DNA of 64,000 nucleotides from Cacajao melanocephalus (taxonomy: Eukaryota; Chordata; Mammalia; Primates; Pitheciidae), in NCBI GenBank assembly GCA_963573385.1, contig CAUYLG010065858.1, positions 62,001 to 126,000 of the forward strand. The letters run 5' to 3'. The notes below the pieces were generated by a model. The model had not been told where the DNA came from. It worked only from the letters and a program-made list of their open reading frames with translations, and searched no databases. Position 1 is the first letter of the stretch. Every line of letters starts with the position of its first letter. Positions 1-14,450 of this stretch are shown here, piece by piece. A program made the position numbers and the translations under genes.

Positions 1-85
1 CTCACGGCAGGCTTTTCTTAGGAGGTGTCTTGTTGCTGACACTTAAAGATAAGGAATGTGTGTCATTCAAAGATGTGAATATTCG

Positions 86-192
86 GGCTGGGCATAGTGG
101 CTCACGCCTGTAATCCCAGTACTTTGGGAGGCGGAGGTGGGCGGGTCATGAGGTTAGGAGATGGAGACCATTCTGGCCAACACGGAAAACTC
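86..192 (+). mobile_element. Alu fragment (left arm)
   Basis: The 5' part of an Alu left monomer: a GGCTGGGC start, the internal promoter region GTGGCTCACGCCTGTAATCC, then loss of similarity after about 105 bases. There is no right arm and no A-tail, so it was truncated by deletion. Confidence 0.85.
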
Positions 193-354
193 AGCGTGGC
201 TGGGGCTGCAGAGCGAGAAGGGGAGAGTGGGGCAGGCCTGATGAGGCATGATGACGAGATCTAGATTTTATATTAAGATCACCTTTCTTCTCTCTCCTGA
301 CCATTTCCTGTTTCCCACTGTACTCCACACTGAATCCTGGAAAAACTACTTACA

Positions 355-745
355 GTTCCCAAACTGCACCACCATGGGTGCTTGCACCTCCAGACCTTTG
401 CTGTTCCCTCTGCCTGGAGGGCCCTTCCTCTTACTGCAAACCCCCTTCTCCTGGCTTGTTCCTACTGCGTATTCAGGCCTCAGCTTTGGGGCCACTTGCC
501 CCAGCGAGCCCTCTCTGGGCCCCTGATCTGGATTGGGTATGCCAGTTCTCTGGGCTCTCACAGCCCTCGTGCATCTCTGATCACAGCCCTGGTGCTGCTG
601 AGCTGGAATTGTTTTCTCCTCTCTGTCCCACACTAAAGTGTCAGCTCCAGGAGGGCCTGGACTGGGTCAGTCTTGTTTACTGCCATGTTCTCTCCTGAAA
701 CAGTGCTTGGTAGATGGGTGCTTCCTATATAGCTGACGATGAATG
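355..745 (+). mobile_element. L2 LINE, 3' end
   Basis: Degenerate L2 3' region in sense orientation. It shows the run around CTTTGCTGTTCCCTCTGCCTGG near 398, the GTGTCAGCTCCAGGAGGGC block near 639 and the terminal ATGAATGAA near 740. L2 ends in TGAA-type tails instead of poly-A, as here. Confidence 0.75.
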
Positions 746-850
746 AACAAGAAAATAAAGGAAACCGAGACTCGGAGAATGAAGTGACTTTTCCAGAGTC
801 ACGCGACTTGGAAGCGGTAGTTCCAGACCCACAGACTTGATCTCAGGTCT
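746..850 (-). mobile_element. MIR SINE fragment
   Basis: Antisense MIR core: a GGAAACCGAGACTCGGAGA stretch followed by CCAGAGTCACGCGACTTGGAAG, matching the antisense MIR pattern of GAGGAAACTGAGGC, CAGAG, then CACACAGC. It directly follows the L2 tail. Confidence 0.7.
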
Positions 851-1790
851 GTGGGTTTCCCCAAGACATTTTCAAGGACGTAGGAGGAGGCGGCTGCTGG
901 CCCTTCAAACCTTCGGTCCTTTTATGGTGCTTCCGCTTCCCCCAGCTTTAAGTGGGGATTACAGCTGGGGAGTTTTAATTAGAAGGGTCACTGGTGCAGA
1001 TCCAATTAAGGGGATTGGGAGCAGGCTGATGGGGTTGCCCGCATCCCCTACAGGCAGGTGCCCCTGGCAGAGGCTTGGTGAGACATTGGAGTCAGGAGCC
1101 TGCAGGGGGCACTCGTGGGCACAAAGGGACAGGAATCCTGTGCTTGTACAACAAAGGATGAAGGCAGAGGGCTTCGCCATGAGAAGAAAACAGTCACAAA
1201 GGTGGAAAGAGGACAGAGGGCCACTGCGGAGGGTGCCCTAGCCATTATAACCCAGAGGCTTTGCTGCTGAGTTTATTTTTACTTGGTTGACCGAGTTTCA
1301 AAATTGGGAGATTTTACATAAAAATCCAGATTCTCAGATTCTTTTCTTCACTCAACCTGTATTCCTAGTGGCAACCACTGGCTGGAGCTAAGGAACAGCA
1401 ACCCCTTGGGACAGGAACTGGCTCCCCAGAGTGCCACAGGCCCTTCACCTGTTTTGTGATCCGTCTCTGCAGGCAGCTGGGTTTGCTGTCACCGACCCAC
1501 ATGATGCAATAATGAAGACAACACCTGCCGAAGGGTATGAAGAACTTTCCAGACAAGATGTGCATCAGACTGCACAAGCCAGGAACACGGGGGTCACATT
1601 TGCTATATCCTGCCCTATCCTGTTTCCCCATACCTGGTCCATTGCCATTGCCAAGTCTTATCGATTCGAGTTCACCAACATGTGTGCATCTGTTCCATTC
1701 TCTCCACCTGCACACTCTCCACCCTCCCCCATCAGGACTTCTTTCTGGCCTCCCCAGAACCACTCTCTGGCCTGCTATTGCAAAGACCGC
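851..1790. other. low-copy stretch
   Basis: About 940 bases in which I recognise no repeat and no convincing gene. Open frames here (up to 134 codons) overlap on both strands and have no recognisable domain. A CTCF-like motif lies inside. Confidence 0.5.
1099..1112 (+). promoter_or_regulatory. CTCF-like core motif
   Basis: CCTGCAGGGGGCAC matches the CTCF core consensus (CCASYAGRKGGCRS) at 13 of 14 positions, the mismatch being T for A at position 3. It lies in repeat-free sequence. Motif similarity alone does not show binding. Confidence 0.35.
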
Positions 1791-2165
1791 TAGCTGTCAC
1801 CAATATCTATTCTTCCCCTCTTCCACTGTCATAGAGTTTAGCTGGACCCAGGGCTACCCCGAAAAAAGACTACATTTCCCAGTTTCCCTTGTGGTTAGAT
1901 GTGGACATGTGATTAACATTGGCCAATGGAAGGTGGGCAGAAATAATACAAGCTCTGTCTCCTTTTCCTCCTTGCTGGCTGGGAGGCAGATGTGCTGGGC
2001 AGAGCTGGAGCAGTTGTCTTGGATCTGAGATGTAAGACTGGCCCTTTACAGAAAATGTTTGCCAGCTCCTGGTCTATCTCATAACATCCATCTTGTTTAA
2101 GCCACTCACTGTATTTTGGGGTCTCATTGTTACAGCTGCTTAGTCTCTCCTTGCCTAACTCTCTA
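1790..2165 (+). mobile_element. MaLR/ERVL-type LTR, old
   Basis: Sense copy of an old LTR family seen several times in this window. Signposts are ACATTTCCCAGTTTCCCTTG near 1871, the TTGGCCAATGG box near 1918, and the 3' signature CTTGTTTAAGCCACT near 2092 followed by a TGTTACAGC-type end. The subfamily is uncertain. Confidence 0.55.
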
Positions 2166-2189
2166 GCCTTCTCTTGTTCCATGCTCCTC

Positions 2190-2545
2190 TCTGCCCTCTC
2201 GTTTCAGGCACATTAACCAGTAACCTTCCTTTGGTCGCTCATAGTCTCCACTATCTTCTCCCCACTGGTCCTTTCCCATACTGTTCCTTCTGCCTGGAAT
2301 GCTTTACCCTCCACTCTGCCTGGTTACTTCCTACTCATCCTTCTTGGCTCAAGACCAAATCCCCAATCACAGACTCTCATAGTAACATGTCCTTCTCTTC
2401 ATAAGACTGTCCAAGTTGCAATTTTGCAGTAATGTCCACCTCTGCAGACTGTAAGCAGTGTGAGGGCTGGGGTTATATCTGATTTTTCTCAATCTTGAAT
2501 CCTTAAAGCACATAGTAGGTGCTCAATACATATGTATGGAACAAA
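2190..2545 (+). mobile_element. L2 LINE, 3' end
   Basis: Sense L2: CCTTCTGCCTGGAATGC near 2287, GACTGTAAGCAGTGTGAGGGC near 2449 and the terminal AGTAGGTGCTCAATACATATG near 2513. Confidence 0.75.
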
Positions 2546-2640
2546 GGATCTCATTTCATCCTTATAACAATCCTACAGGTCCTGTTTTATAATTGGGGAA
2601 ACTGAGGCTTAGAGAACAAATGTCCAGAGGAACAATTAAG
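2546..2640 (-). mobile_element. MIR SINE fragment
   Basis: Antisense MIR: TCATTTCATCCTTATAACAATCC then TTGGGGAAACTGAGGCTTAGAGA. It is cut on the right by the Alu that starts at 2653. Confidence 0.75.
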
Positions 2641-2652
2641 AAAATAGTAGAC

Positions 2653-4015
<1,363 letters not shown>

Positions 4016-4017
4016 GC

Positions 4018-4155
4018 ATCTCAATAGGTGGCCTCCAGTCTTGCCAAGGCAGAGGAAGGGACAGTGTGGACAGGTCACACTTGTTCTTAAATGCCTGCAC
4101 CCAAAAGTGATACACATCATTCCCTTCCTCAGCAGTGAGGCCTCTGGTCTCCTCC
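4018..4155 (-). mobile_element. MaLR/ERVL-type LTR fragment
   Basis: Antisense fragment of the same LTR group as at 1790. It shows CACACTTGTTCTTAAATGCC and AAAAGTGATACACATCATT, which resemble the complement of the middle part of that LTR. Short and diverged. Confidence 0.4.
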
Positions 4156-4823
4156 AGGGGGACACAGTAAGTACTTTGAAACCTACAAAATGCTTTACAA
4201 CAGGCTAAGGAGATGGTCCCCAATATGAGTGTGTGCACAATATGATACACTGGAGTGCAGAAACAAATGACTGGCATTTCTGGCTTTTACTGTAAAAAAA
4301 CAAGAAATCAAGTTTTACTGATGTTTAGTCCATGAGTTAACATCAGCATCCCTGTTTACTCTGTATGTCAGACAGCCATGGAGAAAGGAGAGGTGCCATG
4401 GAGAAAGGAGAGGTGCCCTGGGGGAGTCGGGGTGCTTCAGCTTAGGGGGGTCAGCAAGGAAGCCCTTATATCTTTGGTGGTGGCAATGCCATGTATGTGT
4501 GTCTGTGGTGAAGAGACTTCTAGCACTCCCAGGTATCTGGTTCCAGTCTTCTTCCTGGGCATAATATCCATTTCCTTGAGGCAATCTGGTTCTGCATGGA
4601 CTCTGTGTAGATACTGGCAGACACATTTAAGAGCGAGTGTGAGTTCTCTTAAAGCTTTGATAGGTAAAGTCAAAAGACTGCGGATTTGTTCATTACTATA
4701 GCACAATCTAGCATCTTCCCACTAATTCATCTGGTCGAGTCAGGTTACAGATTCTATTCTCTGGTTTTAAGCTAACTAGTTCTCTCAGACAAGGACGAAT
4801 GGCTTACAAAGATCCGGGGAAAT
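4156..4823. other. low-copy stretch with a 20-base duplication
   Basis: No repeat family or gene recognised. The only structure seen is the perfect tandem duplication listed separately. Confidence 0.45.
4376..4415 (+). repeat. tandem duplication, 2 x 20 bases
   Basis: Two identical adjacent copies of CCATGGAGAAAGGAGAGGTG, at 4376-4395 and 4396-4415. Perfect identity in non-repetitive surroundings points to a recent replication-slippage event or a minisatellite seed. Confidence 0.95.
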
Positions 4824-4972
4824 GGGTGTGATGGCTCACACCTATGATCCCAGCACTTTGTGAGGCTGAGGCGGGAGGATCACTTAAGGCCAGGAGAGTT
4901 TGAGACCAGCCTGGGGAATATAGTGTGAGACCCCCCCTCCCATGATTCCCCCCATCGCTAAAAAGAAATGAA
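4824..4972 (+). mobile_element. Alu-like left monomer (FLAM type)
   Basis: A single Alu left arm ending in an A-rich tail (CGCTAAAAAGAAATGAAACG) with no right arm. The flanks share AAAGATCC (4808 and 4977 regions), a likely target duplication, so it may have inserted as a monomer. Confidence 0.7.
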
Positions 4973-5319
4973 ACGTAAAGATCCTGGTAAAACCACAAGG
5001 GCTTGGGGGTAGTATTAGTAATGGAAACGCAGGAGAACATCAAGACAATGGCTGAATTGCTGCTTCCCCCTCCGTGATCCGAGCCCTTTATCAGTGACAA
5101 CACAAAGTTAAAAATAATCATGGTCTCATCAGATCTGACAAGAGGTTGGCCAGAAAAGGGTTGAAATGATCAGGAAAAGTCTTTGTATGTGAATTTTCAT
5201 CTACTCTCTTTCACAGTGAGCCCTATTCTCATTCATTCATCAAAGATAGAAAGAAGGCAGGATAAATGAAATTTGATAAGGAATGAATGAGCCGGATCTA
5301 GGGGGAGGGAGGCACTAGA

Positions 5320-5850
<531 letters not shown>

Positions 5851-5949
5851 GTTCGTTTGTTTTAAAGCCTTGAGGAAGACTTCACCTTGATATAAGGAAG
5901 ACCATTCTAATGGTGAGAGCTGTTACAATGAGCTGTTATTATTATTCAT

Positions 5950-6125
5950 TGGAAGGAGGCCAAATGAAAGGGTGGAATCAGCAAGACCTGGGTTCAAATC
6001 TGCCCTTGACATTTACTGGCTGTTTGAATTTACATAAGGAACTTCACTTCTCTGAGCTTCAGTTTCCTCATCTATAAAAAGGGAATAGTAATACCTACAT
6101 GGTCAGGTTCTTATAAGGATTTACC
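5950..6125 (+). mobile_element. MIR SINE
   Basis: Sense MIR with all landmarks: AAGACCTGGGTTCAAATCTGCC, CATTTACTGGCTG, CTCTGAGCTTCAGTTTCCTC, then TAGTAATACCTACATGG. Confidence 0.85.
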
Positions 6126-6162
6126 TCATTCATTCATTCATCCATTCATTCATTCATTCATG
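6126..6162. repeat. (ATTC)n microsatellite at an L2 tail
   Basis: About nine ATTC units with one ATCC variant, directly next to an antisense L2 whose own tail is (ATTC)n in this orientation. The array probably grew from that tail. Confidence 0.9.
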
Positions 6163-6581
6163 TGGGGATGTGCCAGGTAATCTTTTAGGCCCTGGTGATA
6201 TAGCAGTAAACAATTCAGGCAAAAATCCCAGTTTGCAAGGAGCTGATGATCTTGTAGAGGGAAGGGGCACACAGTGAAAAATCACAAGTCAACAGGATCA
6301 TTTCAGGCCATGATAATTGCTATGAAAGAATGAAGCTGGTCAGGGGAAAGAAAATGACTATGAGATGGTTTACTTTAGCTGGGGTGGTCAAGGAGGGCCT
6401 CCTTGTGGAGGTGACATTTGAGCTGAGACCCGAATGATAAGGAGGAGCTGGCCACATGACCATCAGTGGGAAAAGCATTCCAGGGAGACGAACAGCAAGT
6501 GCAAAGGCCCTGAGGTAAGAACATGTTTGGCAAGTGTGGTTGAAGTAGGGTAAGTGGAGGGGAGAATAACAGGGGAGTGGT
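6163..6581 (-). mobile_element. L2 LINE, 3' end
   Basis: Antisense L2: TGTGCCAGGTAATCTTTTAGGCCC, GGAGGTGACATTTGAGCTGAGACC near 6408 and AGCAAGTGCAAAGGCCCTGAGG near 6494. Interrupted by the Alu at 6582. Confidence 0.85.
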
Positions 6582-6870
6582 GGCCGGGCACAGTGGCTAC
6601 GCCTGTAATCCCAGCACTTTGGGAGGCCAAGGTGGGCGGATCACGAGGTCAGGAGTTTGAGACCAAATCTGGCCAACATAGTAAAACCCCGTCTCTACTA
6701 AAAATACAAAAAATTAGCTGGGTGTGGTAGTGTGCACCTGTAATCTCAGCTACTCAAGAGGCTGAGGCAGGAGGATCACATGAACCCAGGAGGTGGAGGT
6801 TGCAGTGAGCCGAGATTGCACCATTCCACTCAAGCCCAGGTGATGGTGCAAAGCTCCATCTCAAAAAAAA
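6582..6870 (+). mobile_element. AluS
   Basis: Full-length sense Alu beginning GGCCGGGC and ending in A8. Flanks AGGGGAGTGGT and AGGGGAAAGTGGT form the target duplication. Confidence 0.93.
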
Positions 6871-7374
6871 GGGGAAAGTGGTAAGGGGGGCAGAACTTAG
6901 AGCGCCTCCAGGCTACACACGGAGGGTGCAGAACATGCTGTTATTGGTAATATCATTAGCAGCAGTCTTCCTGTGACTGCCTTTTTCATCCCCCACTAAG
7001 GACCTGCTTTGGAAAATAAGGACATCCATTCTTGTGGTTCTCCTGGAAGACCCCTTCCATTATTCAGCTGTCCCACATGAAACCATTCAGGGCAGCAACA
7101 CTCCAAGTCTTTGGTGTGGTTGTTGAAAGGGAGGCTGACTCGTTAGAGTGTAAGGAATAATGGCATTAATTGTGCAGGAAAGTGACAAGGCGGTGACCCT
7201 GGTCATGCAATGTTGAGCTTTGGCTTGAATCCTGGGGGGTCTTGCCCTGCCACCTCCCAGTCTCTCAATTCTTGAGGCTCAGGGGTGAGATCTCTATGGG
7301 CCTCGGGCCACTTTGAGGAAAGCCACATGTGCAAGAGACAAGTATCAACTTTCTATTTTTCTACAGAATCCTGA
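6871..7374. other. low-copy stretch
   Basis: The first 60 bases may be the rest of the interrupted L2. The remainder (6930-7374) shows no repeat, gene or motif that I can support. Confidence 0.4.
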
Positions 7375-8105
<731 letters not shown>

Positions 8106-8394
8106 CAGCAGTGGTTAGCCCAGTCATTCTCCAGTATACGGAGCATGTGGAGTATAACTTACACATGGGCTGCCAACCCATCTGAGAGTAACACAGGCAA
8201 AAAGACACCAGTTGCCCAGAATAACCTAGCGATGGACTGGGAGCAAGTTGGTCTGAAAACAACTCCATTCCAAGGGACTTGAGTAGTCCCCTATCTGCTT
8301 CACCGGCTCCACTCCACACCCTTTCTTCCTTCCTTTTCTGGACTCTCAGTAGCCTCTCATTTTCCTGTTCTGAGAGGAAGGTCAACAGAGACCT
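8106..8394. other. low-copy stretch
   Basis: Nothing recognised. A minus-strand frame of 98 codons here has no domain similarity I know of. Confidence 0.4.
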
Positions 8395-8590
8395 CAGCGC
8401 CTTCTTCTGCTGTTCCCTGAGGCTGGCCTGGATAGACCTTTTCCTGCCACCTCCCCTGCCCCTTCACCAATTGGCTTTCTCCCTTCTTTCAGGACTCAGT
8501 AGCAACATCACCATCTTTTCCTAGACTGAATGAAGTTGAGTCAGCCCTTCCATTGCCCCGTCACAGCAGTCTTTGTGAGGTAGAAATCAG
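8395..8590 (+). mobile_element. probable L2 fragment
   Basis: Diverged L2-like string with TGCTGTTCCCTGAGGCTGGCC near 8408 and TTCAGGACTCAGTAGCAACATCACC near 8489, echoing the L2 TTCAGG...CTCAG...ATGTCACC run. Its order relative to the next L2 suggests a separate copy. Confidence 0.4.
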
Positions 8591-9475
<885 letters not shown>

Positions 9476-9504
9476 GATGAATGGTTTGTTGGTTGGTCAG
9501 TTGG

Positions 9505-9560
9505 ATGGAGGGATGCATGCATGGATGGATGGATGGATGGATGGATGGATGGTTGGATGG
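9505..9560. repeat. (GGAT)n microsatellite
   Basis: TGCATGCATGGATGGATGG-type array of about 12 tetranucleotide units. It begins 30 bases after the L2 tail ending near 9475. Confidence 0.93.
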
Positions 9561-9682
9561 GTTTAGAAGGCATGACCCGAACCCAGACTACCCAAATGCA
9601 ATATATTTATTGAGCACCTATGCAGGGCACTATTGAAAAACACAAGCTTGAATTAGCAGCTGAATGCCTGATACTAATGATA

Positions 9683-9840
9683 TAATAACAGCTGATATTT
9701 ATTGATTTCTCACTAAATCAGGCACTGCACCAACTGCATTGCATGACCAATCTCATTTACTTCTTACATCAATCCCAGGAGGTGGATACTCTCGTAATTC
9801 CTGTTTTGCATTTGTGAAAACCAAGTCTCAAAAAGGTGAG
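9683..9840 (-). mobile_element. MIR SINE
   Basis: Antisense MIR: AATAACAGCTGATATTTATTG, AATCTCATTTACTTCTTACATC and GTGAAAACCAAGTCTCAAAAAGG. Confidence 0.78.
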
Positions 9841-9985
9841 GCTCAATTGGAGGAGGAATCATTTGGGCTGGGGCTTGAAGGCTGGAGATGGATTCCAGCA
9901 GGCAGAGATGGGAGTAGGGGGTGTTCTAGGCAGAGATAGCTGCATATTCAAAGGCTTAGAGGTAGGGAACAACAGTCAATCCAGT
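9841..9985 (-). mobile_element. L2 fragment
   Basis: Antisense L2 pieces such as ATTTGGGCTGGGGCTTGAAGG and GGTGTTCTAGGCAGAGATAGC...TTCAAAGGCTTAGAGG, in L2 order. Confidence 0.6.
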
Positions 9986-10029
9986 TTGGCTGGGGCAGGT
10001 GTGCACAGAGAGAGAAAACTGGCAGGAGG

Positions 10030-10215
10030 AAAAGCCAACATTTACTGCACGCCTGCTGCATGTATGGTACCAAAGCATTTACTCGTCATCCCCCCAGGAA
10101 GTAGCTCCTCTTATCACCTTCATTTTTCAGAGGATGGATCTGAGGCTTGGAGCCACTAAATAACAAGCCCAGAGCTACACAGCAGGATTAGGACTTGAAT
10201 TCACACCCGTCTGAC
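10030..10215 (-). mobile_element. MIR SINE
   Basis: Near-complete antisense MIR from GCCAACATTTACTGCACGCC to GCAGGATTAGGACTTGAATTC and CCGTCTGACTCTGAGGC. Confidence 0.85.
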
Positions 10216-10274
10216 TCTGAGGCTGGGTCAGAGATGGATAGTCAGGGGTTCAGGAGGGAGTTGACAAGGTCAGC

Positions 10275-10365
10275 TATGGAGTAACTGAGCATGCGCTAGG
10301 AGCCAGGTACAGCATATTATCTCATTTAATCCTCACAAGTACCTAGGAGGTAGGTATTTTTGTGG
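10275..10365 (-). mobile_element. MIR SINE fragment
   Basis: Antisense 3' part of a MIR: TAGGAGCCAGGTACAGCATATTATCTC then CCTCACAAGTACCTAGGAGG. Confidence 0.75.
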
Positions 10366-10439
10366 TATGCTTTTGGACAGTTTAGCAGCATTTTTGGGGG
10401 GGGGGCATCATTCCTCCATAATAATCATGTGTTAAGTGA

Positions 10440-10903
10440 AGTTGACCGTATTCCTCAGTTTCAAGGGGTAAGAGTGAGAGCCAAGCTTACCAGTTAGGAT
10501 AATTCATTCCCCCTGGCCACGAGGATTACATTAGTAGTGTGGGCATGACTCAAACTGGTCAATCAGGGTTCATCTTGGAACTTTTTCTCAAATTATTGGG
10601 AAAGAAGTGGTCTCTTTCATTAGGGGCTGTTGAGCTGACAAGATATTAACCAGAAGGGGCTAGAGGGTCAACTCTGGCCCTCTGGGGCAAAAAAAAATCT
10701 GCCCAAGAATGTAGCCAAAGCAGAGGGACTCTGTGCGAAGACATGAAAACAGGTTTCTCATGACATTATTTGAGCACCTGGATCCAGCCATCCCTGAAGG
10801 CATCCCCTTGGATTTTCCAACAATTTGAATTGAGGAATGCTCTTTTTTGATTAGGCCAGTTGGGCTGGATTTCTGACCCTGGCAAATAAAAAGTGATCTG
10901 ACT
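10440..10903 (+). mobile_element. MaLR/ERVL-type LTR
   Basis: Sense LTR of a family that recurs at 15860 and 41330. Landmarks are GGGCATGACTCAAACTGGTCAATC near 10541, GACATTATTTGAGCACCTGGATC near 10761 and the 3' end GGCCAGTTGGGCTGGATTTCTG near 10854. Confidence 0.55.
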
Positions 10904-11754
<851 letters not shown>

Positions 11755-11930
11755 GGTTAATGGTTTAGCCTACAAACTTTGACTTCCAGTCCTGGGTTCC
11801 AGTCCTGGCCCTTGCCAGCTGGGCGACTTTCGGCACGTTACTTAACCTCTCTGAGTCTCCTGTGTGAAACAGGCAGAATTGGAAGATGAAATCAGACAAA
11901 TCAGGTAGACACTCTTAGTACAGAGTTTGG
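11755..11930 (+). mobile_element. MIR SINE
   Basis: Sense MIR: GGTTTAGCCTACAAACTTTGACTTC, CAGCTGGGCGACTTTCGGCACG and CTTAACCTCTCTGAGTCTCC. Confidence 0.8.
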
Positions 11931-11959
11931 AACCTTTTCAGCTTTTGGGCAAGCGGATG

Positions 11960-12075
11960 AGTTCTAGATATAAGTTGAACTCTGGCATGGATGATCACAT
12001 TATCTCTCTGAGCCTCAGCTTCCTCATCTGTAAAATGGGGCACAGGTGGTTGTCAGGCAGCAATGAAGTCAGGCA
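11960..12075 (+). mobile_element. MIR SINE fragment
   Basis: Sense MIR centred on TCTCTCTGAGCCTCAGCTTCC and CATCTGTAAAATGGGGCACAGG, lacking a clear 5' end. Confidence 0.75.
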
Positions 12076-12734
12076 TGGAAAATGCATACCCCAGGGCACC
12101 CTGCCAGCAGGAGGAACCCCTCTCATCCACTGGCAGGGAGTTTTGGCCCACATGGTGAATTCGTTGCCAACATTTATTTTCCCTATAAATTCACATTCGA
12201 GCTTCTCAAAAAAAAGCTGAAGCTCTGGGTATTCTTGGTCCACGCTGCTCTGTGGCAACCCCAGGCTGTCACTGCGCAGTGTCAGGTCCAGTCCTGCGCT
12301 CTAAAATCTCACATGCACCCTGTGCGTGTTGTTTATGAGGCCTGCTTGGCTTCTGCGGGAATCTGGGTTTGGGAGCCCAGGAATAAATCATTAGAAGTGT
12401 GGCCAGCGATGAGGGAAAAGATTAAACAGTGCCAGGGAAGCAGTCACGGGTTTCTTAGGGAATGCTGGGCCAAGAGCTGGGCCCACGAGGCGCTCTGGAT
12501 GAGGAACATGGGGATGGAATCCCTGCCTGGGTCAGCCCCTCACCCATCCATATATGGCTGCAGAGAAGCCATGTTGCTGCTGCCTTAGAGCCCTCGGCTG
12601 CATTTTCTCCTTGTCTCTCCTGCTTCTAGACTGCTCTGAAGCCTCTGCTAGTCCCCATCACTCATCCTGCCACACCTCAGTAAAGCAGAATTATAGCATA
12701 AAGAATGACGGGCAGGAGACACGGGACTACTGTA
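12076..12734. other. low-copy stretch
   Basis: No repeat recognised. A plus-strand frame of 168 codons (12082-12588) is open, but it has no recognisable domain or codon signal, and other frames across it are also open, so I treat it as chance. Confidence 0.45.
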
Positions 12735-13790
12735 GCTCAAGTGGCTTTGGAGGGCCTCCCTGTGGAGGTGATGCGTGAGTGGAGATCTGAGGAATGCAAA
12801 GGAGCCAGCTCGCAAAGATCTAGGGAAAGGCTGGTCCGGGCAGCCATCACAGCAAGTGAAGGGTCCTGGGGCAGGGAAGAGATTGGCAGGAAGAGGAGGA
12901 GAAAGGCGACCAGTGTCCCTGGTGCTAGGGTGGAAGGCAAAGGGCATGAGAGATGAGAATGAAGAGAGAAAGAAGGCAGGCCTTGAAGACCTAATAGGAT
13001 GTTTTTAACCTGAGAAACCTGAGAGCCACAGGGCCATGGCCTAATGTAGGTTTAAAAATCCCCCAGCTCTGGCCGGGCGCAGTGGCTCACATCTGTAATC
13101 CCAGCACTTTGGGAGGCCAAGGCAGGCAGATCACCTGAGGTCAGGATTTCAAGACCAGCCTGGCCAATATGGTGAAACCCTGTCTCTACTAAAAATACAA
13201 AAATTAGCCAGGCGTGGTGGCGGGCACCTGTAATCCCAGTTACTCGGGAGGCTGAGGCAGCTGGATCGCTTGAATCTGGGAGGCAGAGGTTAGAGTGAGC
13301 TGAGCCAAGATTGTGCCATTGCACTCCAGCCTGGACAACAAGAGTGAAACTTTATTTCAAAAAATAATAAAATAAAATAAAATAAAGCCTCCCCCCAGCT
13401 GCATCTACGAACAGCCTGCAGGGAGATTGGAATAGAAGCAGGAATCAAAGTGAGGAGGCTGGGGTAGATATCCAGGCAGGAGACAGCGGCTGTTCACAAC
13501 AGAGAAGACAAATTCAATATGTATTTTGGAGGTGAAATCAACCAAATCGCTGATGGCTTAGATGTGTGGGGTGAGGGGAAAAAGTCAAGGTGGAATCCCA
13601 GGTTTTGTCCTGAGCAACTGGGAGGATAGTGGTGGTGTTTCCTGAGATGGAGAGGAATCGGAGGAACACCTGGGGCCAGATCACAGGGGCGCTGTGGACG
13701 TCGGCTGAGGAGTCTGGACCTGACCCTGCAGACAATGGGGAGCTTGGGAAGGCTTCTGAGCAACAGCAGAATATTCATTCAGTCATTCAA
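12735..13790 (-). mobile_element. L2 LINE copies split by an Alu
   Basis: Left part (12735-13070): TTTGGAGGGCCTCCCTGTGGAGG, ATCACAGCAAGTGAAGGGTCC and a GAAGGCAGGCCTTGAAGACC block. Right part (13389-13790): GGCTGGGGTAGATATCCAGGC, AAATCGCTGATGGCTTAGATG and TGTCCTGAGCAACTGGGAGG. A GGCCAGATC...GGGGAGCTTGGGAAGGCTTCTGAGCA piece at 13675 is out of L2 order, so a second copy probably overlaps. Confidence 0.75.
13071..13385 (+). mobile_element. AluS with (AAAAT)n tail
   Basis: Full-length Alu (GGCCGGGCGCAGTGG) whose tail is (AAATA)n at 13360-13386. It is bracketed by CCCCCAGCT at 13060 and 13392, a target duplication. Confidence 0.94.
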
Positions 13791-13996
13791 CAAACATTTG
13801 TGGGAAAAGCTTGTTCATATTCTGCTCCCTCACAGACGGCAAAGCTCCCCACAACCAGCCGTGGGTGATGGGCCACAAACATCCTTCCTGGGCCTAGATA
13901 GTGCAGGAGAAAGCTCTACCTGCCCACCCTCAGTTTCCCTTCCCGCCTCCTTCACCTCTTGCAGGAGGAGCTGAAGGGCACTTAAAAAATATTTAT

Positions 13997-14303
13997 GGCC
14001 AGGCGCAGTGGCTCATGCCTGTAATCCCAGCACTTTGGGAGGCCGAGACAGGCAGATTGCCTGAGTTCAGGAGTTTGAAACCAGCCTGGGCAACATGGCA
14101 AAACTCTATCTCTACAAAAAATATAAAAATTAGTCGAGTGTGGTGGCGTGCATCTGCAGTCCCAGCTACTTGGGAGACTGAGGTGGGAGGATTGCTTGAG
14201 CCCAGAAGGTCAAGGCTGCAGTGAGCTATGTCATGTCACTGTGTTCCAGCCTGAGTGACAGAGCAAGTCCCCATCTCTAAAAAAATTTAAAAATTTAAAA
14301 ACG
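13997..14303 (+). mobile_element. AluJ, perfect target duplication
   Basis: Old-type Alu (GGTCAAGGCTGCAGTGAGCTATG). AAAATATTTAT occurs at 13986-13996 and again at 14304-14314, so the ends are fixed to the base. Confidence 0.94.
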
Positions 14304-14319
14304 AAAATATTTATTTACT

Positions 14320-14450
14320 CCCTGCCTGTCTTTTCCTCTAAAACCTCTATGAAAGCAGGGACCATTTTCATAACTTCAGGATCTCACATGCTTACTCCTG
14401 TGTCTGGTACGTACGTAGTAGGTGCTTAATAACTATTGAGGAACTGAATG
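14320..14450 (+). mobile_element. L2 LINE, 3' end
   Basis: Sense L2: CTCTATGAAAGCAGGGACCATTT and ACGTAGTAGGTGCTTAATAAC...GAACTGAATG. Confidence 0.72.

Noticed and set aside
1537..2028. Plus-strand frame of 163 codons
   Set aside because: Its second half lies in an old LTR, and an unrelated 120-codon frame overlaps it.
12082..12588. Plus-strand frame of 168 codons
   Set aside because: No splice context, no domain, other phases also open; starts next to a MIR.
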